From NCBI GenBank assembly GCA_021229015.1, contig CM037781.1, positions 69,710,173 to 69,774,172 on the forward strand: DNA of 64,000 nt. The letters run 5' to 3'. The stretch's first letter is position 1, and each line of letters opens with the position of its first letter. A model generated the notes under the pieces. The model worked only from the letters and a program-made list of their open reading frames with translations, did not search any database and was not told where the DNA came from. Origin of the DNA: Solen grandis (Eukaryota > Mollusca > Bivalvia > Adapedonta > Solenidae). The position numbers and the translations under genes were made by a program. Below, in pieces: positions 12,156 through 25,552 of this stretch.

Positions 12156-13905
12156 CTCGTTTAATTTTATTACTAGCGAAACAGCTTTTTTATGTTTACC
12201 CTTCATTTAGCGTCCAACTCTAGTATGCGGTTACATTATCTTGTTTCCTTGACTGGCCGCTTAAAATGTTTTAACTGTATATTATATTTTAAATATATAA
12301 TATTTCAACGAAGGAAAACATTTAACGGTGATGTTGAATATGACAAAGCACAGATAAACAAGGATATTTTACTACCTGGACAAATTCCTTTTTTGACAAC
12401 TCCTTTTTTCTTTCTTTGTTGGTACTGCGATATAGACAGTTTGTAAAGTAGGAACACCTAATCTTAAAAAATATATGTCCCCGTCAATTATCTATGAGCA
12501 TCAGAATGCTATTAATTACATTAACAATCTTAGATTTATGTGATTGCGTCACATATTTGACCAACCATATCAAATATTAACAATCAATATATATTTACAC
12601 GTATTTATTATGTATTTTACACTACTATATTATTATAATACAGTCTATATTGTGCAAAAAGGTATAATTATCTTTTTTATTTATTTTAAAAATATCGTAA
12701 TGTATATCTATAACAGTGTTTTAAAGATACTCTACTATCGTGTTCAACATATACTCGTATTACATGCGTGGATCCAGATGGGGTCCCAAGGGTCGCCCCT
12801 CCCCCATCCTAGAAAATTCTAATTAGAAGAGGAATGAAAATACCCCCACTCCCTGTAAAATCTGCTGGGGCAAAAAAGGAAATAATAGAGAAACATTCCC
12901 CACATGGTCAATTTTAGGATTTAAGAGTTGGCCTGGTCTTGGAATTTTCATAGTTTGCCAGCATATCCCTGTCAGACCCCTTCCCCAACCCCCGAGGTAA
13001 ATGGCTGAATCCTGCGCATGTATGCTGTTATGTTTTCTTGCAATCTCTTTGTTTCTCTGCATTTCGTGATCGCTCTGTTTTACTTTTCCATTAACCACTT
13101 TTAATCTCTCTCTCTCTCTATTTCTCTCTCTCTCTCTCTTGCACTAGTGAAGCGAGAGAAGAAAGTTTTCGAGTATTTAATTACTCGATAATGGTTACGG
13201 TAGCCGATTATTATTATTATATCATTATTATGTTAGTGTTGGTTGATGTTGGTGTTGATGGTGGTTTTGATGTTATGGCTGTTGTTGTTTGTTATGCTTT
13301 ATACACAAGTATTTTGCATAAATATATCTGTATAATAATTATGTAAATGAATTTATCACCAAGTTAATTAAAACAACACACACATTCATATATATATTTA
13401 TCAATTTATTCCACAATAAATAACAATAGCACGCTTATATTAATAAATTAAGACTGGTTGTATAGTCTTCAAAAGTAACACATTACTGGTGATTATGAGA
13501 GCCAAAATTCAGGGGATAGGATTGCCAAAATAGAAGTTTTCCCCTCCAATGTTCTGGCATGTTATCCGGTAGATTTCGTTTCATTTGAGGGTGTGGTGGT
13601 CTCTTGCGTCATTTGCTAATTCACTGAAATAAACAGAAATGTTGAAGGTTGGAAAATGTTACAATAATCAGACAATAACAATGACGTACTAGAGATATCC
13701 TTTGATGTTTCATATAAAAGTTGACAATACTTGAGCTGTATAGCTCAAATGACTGAATGTGAATAAAATTATATATGAAAAATTGAATAGTGGATAAAGT
13801 GGGGTCAAAGCGATTGTATATGTTCGTATAACATTTATTTATCACAAAAGGTACAAGTGTTCTTTCCAAAACCATGAAATAGCGGAAGTAGTTACCTGAG
13901 CGAGT

Positions 13906-14437
13906 TTAACCGGAAGCTGAAGCGTTGACAATGGTGACGGTGGGCGTGGTGGAGGTGGTGCTGGTGTTCCGGAACAAGAACAAGATCACGAACAGGAAAC
14001 CGATCAGCATCAGGACTGGAATGAAATACGTGATAATGTGAAAGTCAAACAGCATTTTATGAACATGGAAACATTTTCAAGGTTTTATATATTTTTGTCG
14101 ATAAGAGCTTATGCCACAATATCAATCCGCATTTAGGGCTCGAGCTGTATCTTGTTTTGGATATTACTGGTATGATGGCTGATTTTGACTAACTTTTGTG
14201 AATTAATTAAAATCAATTGGTTATAAAAAATCCATAACTTCCATTCGAATCCTAAATATGGCTTACATCTTGAAAATATTCTAAGAAGAAATAGATTCGA
14301 TTTCATATGAATATGTCAAAACTGAACTTACATGAACTGTCCCCGAAGCCACCGCTAGATGGCGCAAATCCGAACTGAGCAGTAGCCAGCCCGAGGACAC
14401 AGGCGATGGCGAGAGCGGCGATCAGGAAGGATTTCAT
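13906..14437 (-). CDS. 71-aa secreted/membrane microprotein, copy A
   Basis: Spliced gene, minus strand. Coding exons are 14332-14437 (ATG at 14435-14437) and 13906-14015 (TAA at 13906-13908). The intron between is phase 1, with GTAAGT at its donor and a CATTCCAG acceptor. A 5' UTR exon (14851 to about 14877) splices to CACCAAG just before the ATG. A second intron after the stop (donor at 13894-13895) leads to a 3' UTR exon ending at an AATAAA (13405-13410). The protein has a signal peptide at 1-20 (MKSFLIAALAIACVLGLATA), a linker starting QFGF with Gly/Ser, a 15-residue hydrophobic segment at 36-50, and then a Thr/Ser-rich tail with NTS (52) and NAS (66). There is one Cys, inside the signal peptide. 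Family unknown to me. Conservation across five copies argues it is real. Confidence 0.85.
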
Positions 14438-14897
14438 CTTGGTGCTGGGCAAGAGAGAAAAATATGTTTATAAAAATGTACATGTATTTCTTTAAGCGAT
14501 ATTACTTGATTCTTATATCATAATTAGAAGATTTCCTCAATAAAGAATGTAATATAGTATAATCAGTGGAAATAAATTTATTCCAATGTTTTATTAAAGA
14601 AATCTTGTTATCAAAAACGAATGATATGGAAGATTAAAATATGAAAACGTTTTAACATTTAGTGCGCGACATATTTTTTTTTTATCATTTTACTTGGAGC
14701 AAGAAATAAATAATAATTCACCAGCTAAAATTATGGTTATTTACATGAAAACCATCAGTCTTTATGAGTGTATTTTTTTTTTATTAGCATTTTTTATTCT
14801 AAAAGTTATCCTTTAATTTAATTTTTGTGTGTTGAAGTGTTTAAGTCTACCTTAATTGCTGGTGATCAAATGACGATGAGAACATTAAGTTGGTCAC

Positions 14898-15000
14898 GGT
14901 TTATATACCCTCCCATTCGAGCCGGAAGCGTCTGTCCAGCTATGTCCGGAAATGATCTCTGTAAATGCAGGTAACATTATGTCTCCGATATTACCTAGAG
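14898..15000 (-). promoter_or_regulatory. Core and proximal promoter of copy A
   Basis: TATATAAAC on the minus strand (14899-14907) sits about 25-30 nt upstream of the inferred first exon. Further upstream are two CCGGAA boxes (14922-14927, 14946-14951; TTCCGG on the coding strand, ETS-like core) and a block, AACATTATGTCTC followed by ATTACCTAGA (14973-14999), shared with the other copies. Confidence 0.7.
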
Positions 15001-15269
15001 CTAGTTCGTGACTTGGGTGAAAATGCATAGAATCTAGATGAAGTTGTATTGTAATCAATGTTCAGATATAGCCCACAACTATAAGATATATATAAAGTAA
15101 AATGTATAATAAAGAAAATATTCGGCGTTCATGGGAAATGTACAACAGTACATGTAAGATGGGAGTCGGGGAGTGAATTTGTTGTAAATAAACGTACTGT
15201 CGCCTTCTTTCGGTCATACGTGGACGGTGACATAGACTATGATATACTCTAAATATACTTTTCGATTGT

Positions 15270-16145
15270 ACCGATATTTAGATAGTCATATGAATATTAC
15301 ATCGCTTTGTGATATATTTTTTAGTTTGAGCAAAGCGACGTAATGTCAAAAAGCCCCCAAAACACATGTATATACATGTAGCAAAATCTAAAATGTGCAA
15401 CTTCTATATTTTCAGTGATAACTATCACTATATGATTTAATTCAACCTTATAAATCCAAATCCGCTATTTTTCCTCTTTTTGTTTGTTTGTTTTTTATCT
15501 ATATATTTATTTATTTATCATTTTTTATTCATTTATTTTTTTTACAAAATAACGCCGAAATGCACTCATTTAAGCTTATTGATTAAATGTTGACATCCTC
15601 TTTACTCAAGAAAACACCGTTACTATGGGTAAATAAATTTTACGAATAGGAACAGAAGATTCGTTTAACAAAGAATTATCGCGTTATACCGTGTTTTTAA
15701 TTTTTTGATATGGGAATATTTCAATACAATAACTTCATATAGACATTCTGTCAATATGACTAGGACAAAGTCAATAGTCACAGGAATCGATCTTCCCCCA
15801 TTTTAGGTAGTTGTTTTACTTTAATGGACAAATCAGCTATTGATGGAAATGTGTCAGATATTTGAATCAATTATCCGTGGTAATTATTCATTGGATTTTG
15901 GTTTAAAACACATTGTCATCGATTTTTTCGATGTATAATAATTGTTTTTTTCTTCTACTCATGGTACTTTTAGATGCATTCTTTTCGTATCAGTGTGTTT
16001 ATAACAGCTTAAACATTCAGCCCTGAATTCACCGCGGCACGTGATATTTGCTTTGTGAGCTTTTCGATAGGACTTCGCTTTGCCCCAACTAAAAAATGTA
16101 TCACAAAGCGACGAAATATTCAATGGACTAATATTTAGAACGTTC
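15270..16145. repeat. Inverted-repeat pair in unit 1
   Basis: The arm at about 15270-15350, containing TCGCTTTGTGATATATTTTT and GAGCAAAGCGAC, is matched in inverse orientation at about 16070-16145. The arms are roughly 80% alike and some 800 bp apart, like the ends of a decayed DNA transposon. The same pair occurs in unit 2 (about 20845-21715). The interior has no recognised coding sequence; a 70-codon frame at 15959-16171 overlaps one arm and is not convincing. Confidence 0.6.
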
Positions 16146-16429
16146 GAATCGAAACAGGTCTCATTGTACATCTAGGAGTCCTCGTGGATAAAACAACTAT
16201 AATATATATCTATCAAAGAAACAGTTACGGTAACTTTGTGAAAAAGTCTGTATAAGAAGTATATATTTCAGTTTAAAGTCATCTCGACAAACAACAGTTA
16301 TTGTAGGTAATAATTTCCCCAAAGTGTAGGCATTTCCTACCAATGAAAATCGTTCAAATATTCATTTGGTCTTACCTTGCGTCTTCGTCCGTAAATATAT
16401 ATCAAAAGTAAGGCTAGACATCTACGCCG

Positions 16430-16482
<53 letters not shown>

Positions 16483-17176
16483 TCTCCCCAATTACGTATT
16501 TGCCAAATATGTGCCTATATTCATATAATGCCACGCATAAAATCCTTAAAGGATCATAAGATCACATTCCTTTTACCAGTTGTTTCTCAACAATAAAAAT
16601 GGAGGGTGGACCATACGTATCACGCAGTGAATCGAAATTATTTTAAAATAGACGATATACATACGTAGATGTATATAATCATTGAAATCACATGGGCGGG
16701 TTAAATAAATGAATTCATATGCAATCACTCCTTTTTATATTTTTATACGTTTTTTCTGATATGTTTATACTCATTACATGCTGTAAAAAGGTGATAGTTT
16801 TCTACATTATCTCTTTCATTACATAATGTTAAGTATTTATAAATTCTTTCTTTTATATTTTGACTTTTACACCCTGTTTCAACTCAATTTATAAAACTAG
16901 CTATAGTTTTTCAAAACTATGATAATGAGGAAGATAGTTTTATAATTTATAGGTAGTCATGTAGGAAAATGAATATGCGTTTGTATAAGCTATTTGCTTA
17001 TTCACTTTGAGTAAAGTTTTAACATTCTTTTTTCTTTATTTAAAAAGATAAAACACAATTTGTAATGTCTTCATAAACTAATTTGCTTAAACAATAAACA
17101 GCTACATCTGTGTGACTGACTTTAACCGCCCTATATACTTAGATACACACAGACACAAACAACTATACATGTACAG

Positions 17177-17717
17177 TTGAACCTGTATTAGTGGTCACCT
17201 GTATTAGCGTCCACCTGTATTAGCGTTCACCTGTATTAGCGGTCACCTGTATTAGTAGTCATCTGTATTAGCGTCCACCTGTATTAGCGTCCAACTGTAT
17301 TAGTGGTCACCTGTATTAGCGTCCACCTATATTAGCGGTCCGCTGAATCAATGGTCACCTGTATTAGCGTCCACCTGTATTAGCGTCCACCTGTATTAAT
17401 GGTCACCTGTATTAGCGTCCACCTGTATTAGCGTCCATCTGTATTAGCGGTCACCTGTATTAGCGTCCACCTGTATTAGCGGTCACCTGTATTAGTGTTC
17501 ACCTGTTTTAGCGGTCACCTGTATTAGCGTTCACTTGTATAAACAGTCACCTGTATTAGCGGTCACCTGTATAAGCGGTCACCTTTATTAGCGTTCTCCA
17601 GTAATAGCGTTCACTTGTATTAGCGTTCACCTGTATTAGCGTTCAACTATATTAGAAGTCTCCTGTATTAGCGGTCACCTGTATTAGCGTTCACCTGTAT
17701 TTTTGTAGTCAACCTGC
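17177..17717. repeat. 16-bp minisatellite, unit 2
   Basis: Same GTATTAGCGGTCACCT-type array as in unit 1, expanded by roughly 160 bp. Confidence 0.9.
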
Positions 17718-19478
17718 ATATCTCGTTTAATTTTATTACTAGCGAAACAGCTTTTTTATGTTTACCCTTCATTTAGCGTCCAACTCTAGTATGCGGTTAC
17801 ATTATCTTGTTTCCTTGACTGGCCGCTTAAAATGTTTTAACTGTATATTATATTTTAAATATATAATATTTCAACGAAGGAAAACATTTAACGGTGATGT
17901 TGAATATGACAAAGCACAGATAAACAAGGATATTTTACTACCTGGACAAATTCCTTTTTTGACAACTCCTTTTTTCTTTCTTTGTTGGTACTGCGATATA
18001 GACAGTTTGTAAAGTAGGAACACCTAATCTTAAAAAATATATGTCCCCGTCAATTATCTATGAGCATCAGAATGCTATTAATTACATTAACAATCTTAGA
18101 TTTATGTGATTGCGTCACATATTTGACCAACCATATCAAATATTAACAATCAATATATATTTACACGTATTTATTATGTATTTTACACTACTATATTGTT
18201 ATAATACAGTCTATATTGTGCAAAAAGGTATAATTATCTTTTTTATTTATTTTAAAAATATCGTAATGTATATCTATAACAGTGTTTTAAAGATACTCTA
18301 CTATCGTGTTCAACATATACTCGTATTACATGCGTGGATCCAGATGGGGTCCCGAGGGTCGCCCCTCCCCCATCCTAGAAAATTCTAATTAGAAAAGGAA
18401 TGAAAATACCCCACTCCCTGTAAAATCTGCTGGGGCAAAAAAGGAAATAATAGAGAAACATTCCCCACATGGTCAATTTTAGGATTTAAGAGTTGGCCTG
18501 GTCTTGGAATTTTCAAAGTTTGCCAGCATATCCCTGTCAGACCCCTTCCCCAACCCCCGAGGTAAATGGCTGAATCCTGCGCATGTATGCTGTTATGTTT
18601 TCTTGCAATCTCTTTGTTTCTCTGCATTTCGTGATCGCTCTGTTTTACTTTTCCATTAACCACTTTTAATCTCTCTCTCTCTCTCTCTATTTCTCTCTCT
18701 CTCTTTCTCTCTTGCACTAGTGAAGCGAGAGAAGAAAGTTTTCGAGTATTTGATTACTCGATAATGGTTACGGTAGCCGATTATTATTATTATATCATTA
18801 TTATGTTAGTGTTGGTTGATGTTGGTGTTGATGGTGGTTTTGATGTTATGGCTGTTGTTGTTTGTTATGCTTTATACACCAGTATTTTGCATAAATATAT
18901 CTGTATAATAATTATGTAAATGAATTTATCACCAAGTTAATTAAAACAACACACACATTCATATATATATTTATCAATTTATTCCACAATAAATAACAAT
19001 AGCACGCTTATATTAATAAATTAAGACTGGTTGTATAGTCTTCAAAAGTAACACATTACTGGTGATTATGAGAGCCAAAATTCAGGGGATAGGATTGCCA
19101 AAATAGAAGTTTTCCCCTCCAATGTTCTGGCATGTTATCCGGTAGATTTCGTTTCATTTGAGGGTGTGGTGGTCTCTTGCGTCATTTGCTAATTCACTGA
19201 AATAAACAGAAATGTTGAAGGTTGGAAAATGTTACAATAATCAGACAATAACAATGACGTACTAGAGATATCCTTTGATGTTTCATATAAAAGTTGACAA
19301 TACTTGAGCTGTATAGCTCAAATGACTGAATGTGAATAAAATTATATATGAAAAATTGAATAGTGGATAAAGTGGGGTCAAAGCGATTGTATATGTTCGT
19401 ATAACATTTATTTATCACAAAAGGTACAAGTGTTCTTTCCAAAACCATGAAATAGCGGAAGTAGTTACCTGAGCGAGT

Positions 19479-20010
19479 TTAACCGGAAGCTGAAGCGTTG
19501 ACAATGGTGACGGTGGGCGTGGTGGAGGTGGTGCTGGTGTTCCGGAACAAGAACAAGATCACGAACAGGAAACCGATCAGCATCAGGACTGGAATGAAAT
19601 ACGTGATAATGTGAAAGTCAAACAGCATTTTATGAACATGGAAACATTTTCAAGGTTTTATATATTTTTGTCGATAAGAGCTTATGCCACAATATCAATC
19701 CGCATTTAGGGCTCGAGCTGTATCTTGTTTTGGATATTACTGGTATGATGGCTGATTTTGACTAACTTTTGTGAATTAATTAAAATCAATTGGTTATAAA
19801 AAATCCATAACTTCCATTCGAATCCTAAATATGGCTTACATCTTGAAAATATTCTAAGAAGAAATAGATTCGATTTCATATGAATATGTCAAAACTGAAC
19901 TTACATGAACTGTCCCCGAAGCCACCGCTAGATGGCGCAAATCCGAACTGAGCAGTAGCCAGCCCGAGGACACAGGCGATGGCGAGAGCGGCGATCAGGA
20001 AGGATTTCAT
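19479..20010 (-). CDS. 71-aa secreted/membrane microprotein, copy B
   Basis: Same structure as copy A, offset by 5573: coding exons 19905-20010 and 19479-19588, first exon from 20423 to about 20449, and a 3' UTR exon ending its acceptor side at 19196 with AATAAA at 18978-18983. The encoded protein is identical to copy A (Phe at 24, Ser at 34). Because the whole 5.5 kb unit is nearly identical to unit 1, this copy by itself adds no evidence of selection and may be a recent duplication or an uncollapsed haplotype. Confidence 0.85.
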
Positions 20011-20469
20011 CTTGGTGCTGGGCAAGAGAGAAAAATATGTTTATAAAAATGTACATGTATTTCTTTAAGCGATATTACTTGATTCTTATATCATAATTAG
20101 AAGATTTCCTCAATAAAGAATGTAATATAGTATAATCAGTGGAAATAAATTTATTCCAATGTTTTATTAAAGAAATCTTGTTATCAAAAACGAATGATAT
20201 GGAAGATTAAAATATGAAAACGTTTTAACATTTAGTGCGCGACATATTTTTTTTTTATCATTTTACTTGGAGCAAGAAATAAATAATAATTCACCAGCTA
20301 AAATTATGGTTATTTACATGAAAACCATCAGTCTTTATGAGTGTATTTTTTTTTATTAGCATTTTTTATTCTAAAAGTTATCCTTTAATTTAATTTTTGT
20401 GTGTTGAAGTGTTTAAGTCTACCTTAATTGCTGGTGATCAAATGACGATGAGAACATTAAGTTGGTCAC

Positions 20470-20570
20470 GGTTTATATACCCTCCCATTCGAGCCGGAAG
20501 CGTCTGTCCAGCTATGTCCGGAAATGATCTCTGTAAATGCAGGTAACATTATGTCTCCGATATTACCTAG
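20470..20570 (-). promoter_or_regulatory. Core and proximal promoter of copy B
   Basis: TATATAAAC at 20471-20479 (minus strand), CCGGAA boxes at 20494-20499 and 20518-20523, and the AACATTATGTCTC block at about 20544-20570. As in copy A. Confidence 0.7.
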
Positions 20571-22688
20571 AGCTAGTTCGTGACTTGGGTGAAAATGCAT
20601 AGAATCTAGATGAAGTTGTATTGTAATCAATGTTCAGATATAGCCCACAACTATAAGATATATATAAAGTAAAATGTATAATAAAGAAAATATTCGGCGT
20701 TCATGGGAAATGTACAACAGTACATGTAAGATGGGAGTCGGGGAGTGAATATTGTTGTAAATAAACGTACTGTCGCCTTCTTTCGGTCATACGTGGACGG
20801 TGACATAGACTATGATATACTCTAAATATACTTTTCGATTGTACCGATATTTAGATAGTCATATGAATATTACATCGCTTTGTGATATATTTTTTAGTTT
20901 GAGCAAAGCGACGTAATGTCAAAAAGCCCCCAAAACACATGTATATACATGTAGCAAAATCTAAAATGTGCAACTTCTATATTTTCAGTGATAACTATCA
21001 CTATATGATTTAATTCAACCTTATAAATCCAAATCCGCTATTTTTCCTCTTTTTGTTTGTTTGTTTTTTATCTATATATTTATTTATTTATCATTTTTTA
21101 TTCATTTATTTTTTTTACAAAATAACGCCGAAATGCACTCATTTAAGCTTATTGATTAAATGTTGACATCCTCTTTACTCAAGAAAACACCGTTACTATG
21201 GGTAAATAAATTTTACGAATAGGAACAGAAGATTCGTTTAACAAAGAATTATCGCGTTATACCGTGTTTTTAATTTTTTGATATGGGAATATTTCAATAC
21301 AATAACTTCATATAGACATTCTGTCAATATGACTAGGACAAAGTCAATAGTCACAGGAATCGATCTTCCCCCATTTTAGGTAGTTGTTTTACTTTAATGG
21401 ACAAATCAGCTATTGATGGAAATGTGTCAGATATTTGAATCAATTATCCGTGGTAATTATTCATTGGATTTTGGTTTAAAACACATTGTCATCGATTTTT
21501 TCGATGTATAATAATTGTTTTTTTCTTCTACTCATGGTACTTTTAGATGCATTCTTTTCGTATCAGTGTGTTTATAACAGCTTAAACATTCAGCCCTGAA
21601 TTCACCGCGGCACGTGCTATTTGCTTTGTGAGCTTTTCGATAGGACTTCGCTTTGCCCCAACTAAAAAATGTATCACAAAGCGACGAAATATTCAATGGA
21701 CTAATATTTAGAACGTTCGAATCGAAACAGGTCTCATTGTACATCTAGGAGTCCTCGTGGATAAAACAACTATAATATATATCTATCAAAGAAACAGTTA
21801 CGGTAACTTTGTGAAAAAGTCTGTATAAGAAGTATATATTTCAGTTTAAAGTCATCTCGACAAACAACAGTTATTGTAGGTAATAATTTCCCCCAAAGTG
21901 TAGGCATTTCCTACCAATGAAAATCCTTCAAATATTCATTTGGTCTTACCTTGCGTCTTCGTCCTTGAATATATATCAAAAGTAAGGCTAGACATCTACG
22001 CCGAAAAAAAAAATATATATATATCTTCTCCCCAATTACGTATTTGCTAAATATGTGCCTATATTCATATAATGCCACGCATAAAATCCTTAAAGGATCA
22101 TAAGATCACATTCCATTTACCAGTTGTTTCTCAACAATAAAAATGGAGGATGGACCATACATATCACGCAGTGAATCGAAATTATTTTAAAATAGATGAG
22201 ATACATACGTAGATGTACATAGTCATTGAAATCACATGGACAGGTTAAATAAATGAATTCATATGCTGTCACTCCTTTTTACACGTTTTTTTTCCTGATA
22301 TGTTTATATTCAGGACATGCTGTAATAAGATGATAGTTTTCTACATTATCTATTTCATTACATAATGTTAAGTATTTATAAATCCTTTCTTTTCTATTTT
22401 GACTGTAACGCCCTGTTTCAGCTCAATTTATAAAACTAGCTATAGTTATTCAAAACCATGATAATTTCGAAGATAGTTTTATAACTTATATGTAGGCAAA
22501 TACGAAAATGAATATGCGTTTGTATAAGCTATTTGCTCACGCACATTGAGTAAAGTTTTAACATTTCTTTTTCATCTTATTTAAAAGATAAAACACAATT
22601 TGTATAGTCATTTCGGCATAAAAAATGCTTTTAAAAACAATGAATAGCTACATATGTGAGACTGACTTTTACCGCCCTATATACTTGG

Positions 22689-23036
22689 ATACACACACAT
22701 ATACACACACAGACACATACACAGACACACACACACAGATACACAGACACACACACAGACACATACACAGACACATACACAGACAACACATACACAGACA
22801 CACACATACACAGACACACACACAGACACATACACAGAAAACACACAGACACACACACAGATTTACACACACAGACACACACACAGATTTACACACACAG
22901 ATACACACACATACACACACAGACACATACACAGACACACACAGAGATACATACACAGATACACACACAGACACACACAACACACACAGATTTACACACA
23001 AATACACACACACATACACACCACAGAGATACACAC

Positions 23037-23067
<31 letters not shown>

Positions 23068-23262
23068 CAGATTTACACACAAAATACACACACACATACA
23101 CACACACATACACACACAGATACACACACACGCATACACACACAGATTTACACACAAATACACACACACACATACACACTCACACACACACACACACACA
23201 CAATTCACAATACAACACACAACACACACAACACACAATACAACAACACACAACCACATTAT
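22689..23262. repeat. CA-rich compound microsatellite
   Basis: About 570 bp of ACACACAGAT/ACACACAGAC-type repeat. It lies where units 1 and 2 carry the 16-bp minisatellite. Long Thr/His open frames here are translation of the repeat, not genes. Confidence 0.95.
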
Positions 23263-23463
23263 ATTTCAACGAAGCAAAACATATAACAGTGATGTTGAAT
23301 ATGACAGAGCACAGATAAACGAGGATATTTTACTACCTGGACAAATTTCCATTTTGCCAACTCCCTTTTTTTCTTTCCTTTTTGCACTGAAATATAGAAA
23401 GTTGTAAAGTGGGAACACCTTATCTTAATAAGATAGGTCCCCTTCAGTTATCTATGAGCATCA

Positions 23464-23712
23464 GGGTCGAATTCCACCAACAATTCGTAGCGCTAAGAAA
23501 TACTTTAGGGCGAATTTCATTAGTCTTGTTTCCCTAATAAATACACACAAATGCTTCATTTCTTATCAATTATCGTTAGTTATCAAGGTAATAATTCATT
23601 TCATCTTAGTCGTGTACTTGCCTTTTACATAAAATAGTAATGGTGGAATATCTACCTAGTTTAAAAACTTAAGTATTACTTAGCGGGAAGTATTGTTGGT
23701 GGAATTTGAGCC
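23464..23712. mobile_element. MITE-like insertion in unit 3
   Basis: The ends are inverted copies of AAATTCCACCAACAAT-type sequence (23464-23484 and 23692-23712, about 19 of 21 matching). Units 1 and 2 lack it: their GAGCATCAGAATGCTATTAA continues straight through the site. CAG on both sides (23462-23464, 23712-23714) may be a 3-bp target duplication. No coding capacity. Confidence 0.75.
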
Positions 23713-25044
23713 AGTATGCTGATCGTTACATTAGCTATTTTACATTTGATGTTGTTTCGTCACATATTTTACCAAGCATATCAAATATTAAAAATCAATA
23801 TATTTATATTTTCACGTATTTATTATATATTTTATACTACTCTATTATTTAAATAAATCCATATTGTGAAATAAAAACGTATATACGTGTTTTCTTATCT
23901 TAAAGATATCGTAATACATGTCTACTACAAGATACTCTGCTATCGTGTTCAATGTTCAACATATACTCGTATGACATGTAGGATCCAGAGGGGTCCCGGG
24001 GATCTGCCCCCCCCCCCCAACCCCCCTCCTCCTAGAAAATTCAAATTAAACGAGGAATGAGAATACCCCACCCCCTGTCAGAATTTCAGACTTTTCAGAG
24101 ATGGCTTGGCATTGTATTTTTAACAGTTTGCCAACATGTCCCTCTCACACCTCTCCCCAAACCCCCTGAGATAAATGGCTGAATCCGCGCATGTATACTT
24201 TAATTATTTCTTCTGTATTTCGTGATTGCTCTGTTATACTTTTCCCTTAACCACTTTACTCTCTCTCTCTCTCTCTCTCTCTCTTGCACTAGTGAAGCGA
24301 GGGGAGAAAGTTTTCGAGTATTTGATAAGTTGGTACAGGTTACCGTAACCGATATTTATTACTATGTTGTTGTTGTTGGTTGTTGTTGGTGTTGATGTTA
24401 TGACTGTTGTTGTTCCTTATGCTTTTGTGCACCAGTGTTTAGCATAAATATATGAATTTATCTCCATGTTAATTCAAACAACACACATATACATAAAAAA
24501 AACACATCTTTGTTGTAATTATATATTTTTTATTCATTTTTTACACAATAAATAACAATAGCACGCTTATATATAATAAATTAAGACTGGTTGTGTAGTC
24601 TTCAAAAGTAACACATTCCTGATGGTTATGACAGCCAAATCAAGGTCAGTGGATTGGATTGCCAAAATAGAAGTATTCCCCTCCAACGTTCTGGCATGTT
24701 ATCCGGTAGATTTCGTTTCATTTGAGGGTGTGGTGGTCTTTTGCGTCATTTGCTAATTCACTGAAATAAACAGAAATATTGAAAGTTGGAAAATGTTACA
24801 ATTATCAAAGACAATAAACAATGACGTACTAGAGATATATATTTAATGTTTCATTTAAAAGTTAACTATACTTGGGTTATATAGCTCAAATGACTGAATG
24901 TAAATAAATGATATGTGAAAAACTGAATAGTGGATACAGTGGAGCTAAAGCGAGTGTATATGTTCGTGTATCATTTATTTATCACAAAAGGTACAATTGT
25001 TTTTTCCAAAACCATGAAATACCGAAGTAGTTACCTGATCGAGT

Positions 25045-25552
25045 TTAACCGGAAGCTGAGGCGTTGACAATGGTGACGGTGGGCGTGGTGGAGGTGGTGC
25101 TGGTGTTCCGGAACAGGAACAAGATCACGAACAGGAAACCAATCAGCATCAGGACTGGAAGAAAACACGTGATAATGTGAAAAATATGCAGCATTTTATG
25201 TATATGGAAATATTTTCAAGGTTTTATGCCAAAAGGTAAATCCGCATTTAGGGCTCGAGCTGCATCTCGTTTTAGAGATTACTGGTATGATGGCTGATTT
25301 TGACTTACTTTTGTGAATGAATTAAAATCATTTGGTTATAAACATCTATCACTTTCTTTTGAGTCTTATACATGACTTACATCTTGAAAATATTCTAAGA
25401 AGAAATAGACTGCGATTTCATATGAATATGCCAAAATTGAACTTACATGATCCGTCCCCGAAGCCACCGCTAGATGGCGCATATCCGAACTGAGCAGTAG
25501 CCAGCCCGAGAACACAGGCGATGGCGAGAGCGGCGATCAGGAAGGATTTCAT
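25045..25552 (-). CDS. 71-aa secreted/membrane microprotein, copy C
   Basis: Coding exons 25447-25552 and 25045-25154; first exon from 25845 to about 25872. The 3' UTR exon has its acceptor side at 24760 and AATAAA at 24529-24534. All splice sites are kept. The protein differs from copies A and B only at residue 24 (Tyr) and residue 34 (Gly), a combination shared with copy D. Unspliced reading through exon 2 into the intron gives a 60-codon frame (25418-25600) that shows the signal peptide well but is not the real product. Confidence 0.85.

Larger units (their letters stand above)
11004..16383. repeat. Tandem duplication unit 1 (carries gene copy A)
   Basis: Starts TTCGTCCGTAAATATATATC; the same start recurs at 16385 and, diverged, at 21959. 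Unit 1 and unit 2 align along their whole length with only scattered substitutions, plus length changes in the 16-bp minisatellite and simple repeats. Contents in order: (AT)n, 16-bp minisatellite, (CT)n, gene copy A on the minus strand, then an inverted-repeat pair. Confidence 0.95.
16384..21956. repeat. Tandem duplication unit 2 (carries gene copy B)
   Basis: Near-identical to unit 1, including introns and intergenic sequence; the offset between gene exons is exactly 5573 bases. Differences I noticed are a few substitutions, a longer (AT)n near 16446, and a longer minisatellite. Confidence 0.95.

Noticed and set aside
11775..17717. 16-bp repeat arrays as a possible CRISPR
   Set aside because: The units are contiguous with no unique spacers, in an animal genome. 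They are minisatellites.
12192..18012. Identical 84-codon frames at 12192-12446 and 17758-18012
   Set aside because: Identity only reflects the recent tandem duplication; no motif, and the frame is not kept in unit 3.
13621..19448. 84-codon minus-strand frames at 13621-13875 and 19194-19448
   Set aside because: They lie in the last intron of gene copies A and B, share no motif with known proteins, and are duplicated only with the unit.
22625..23407. 260-codon Thr/His-rich open frame and its antisense Cys/Val partners
   Set aside because: Translation of a CA-rich microsatellite in several frames; the length comes from lack of stop codons in the repeat.
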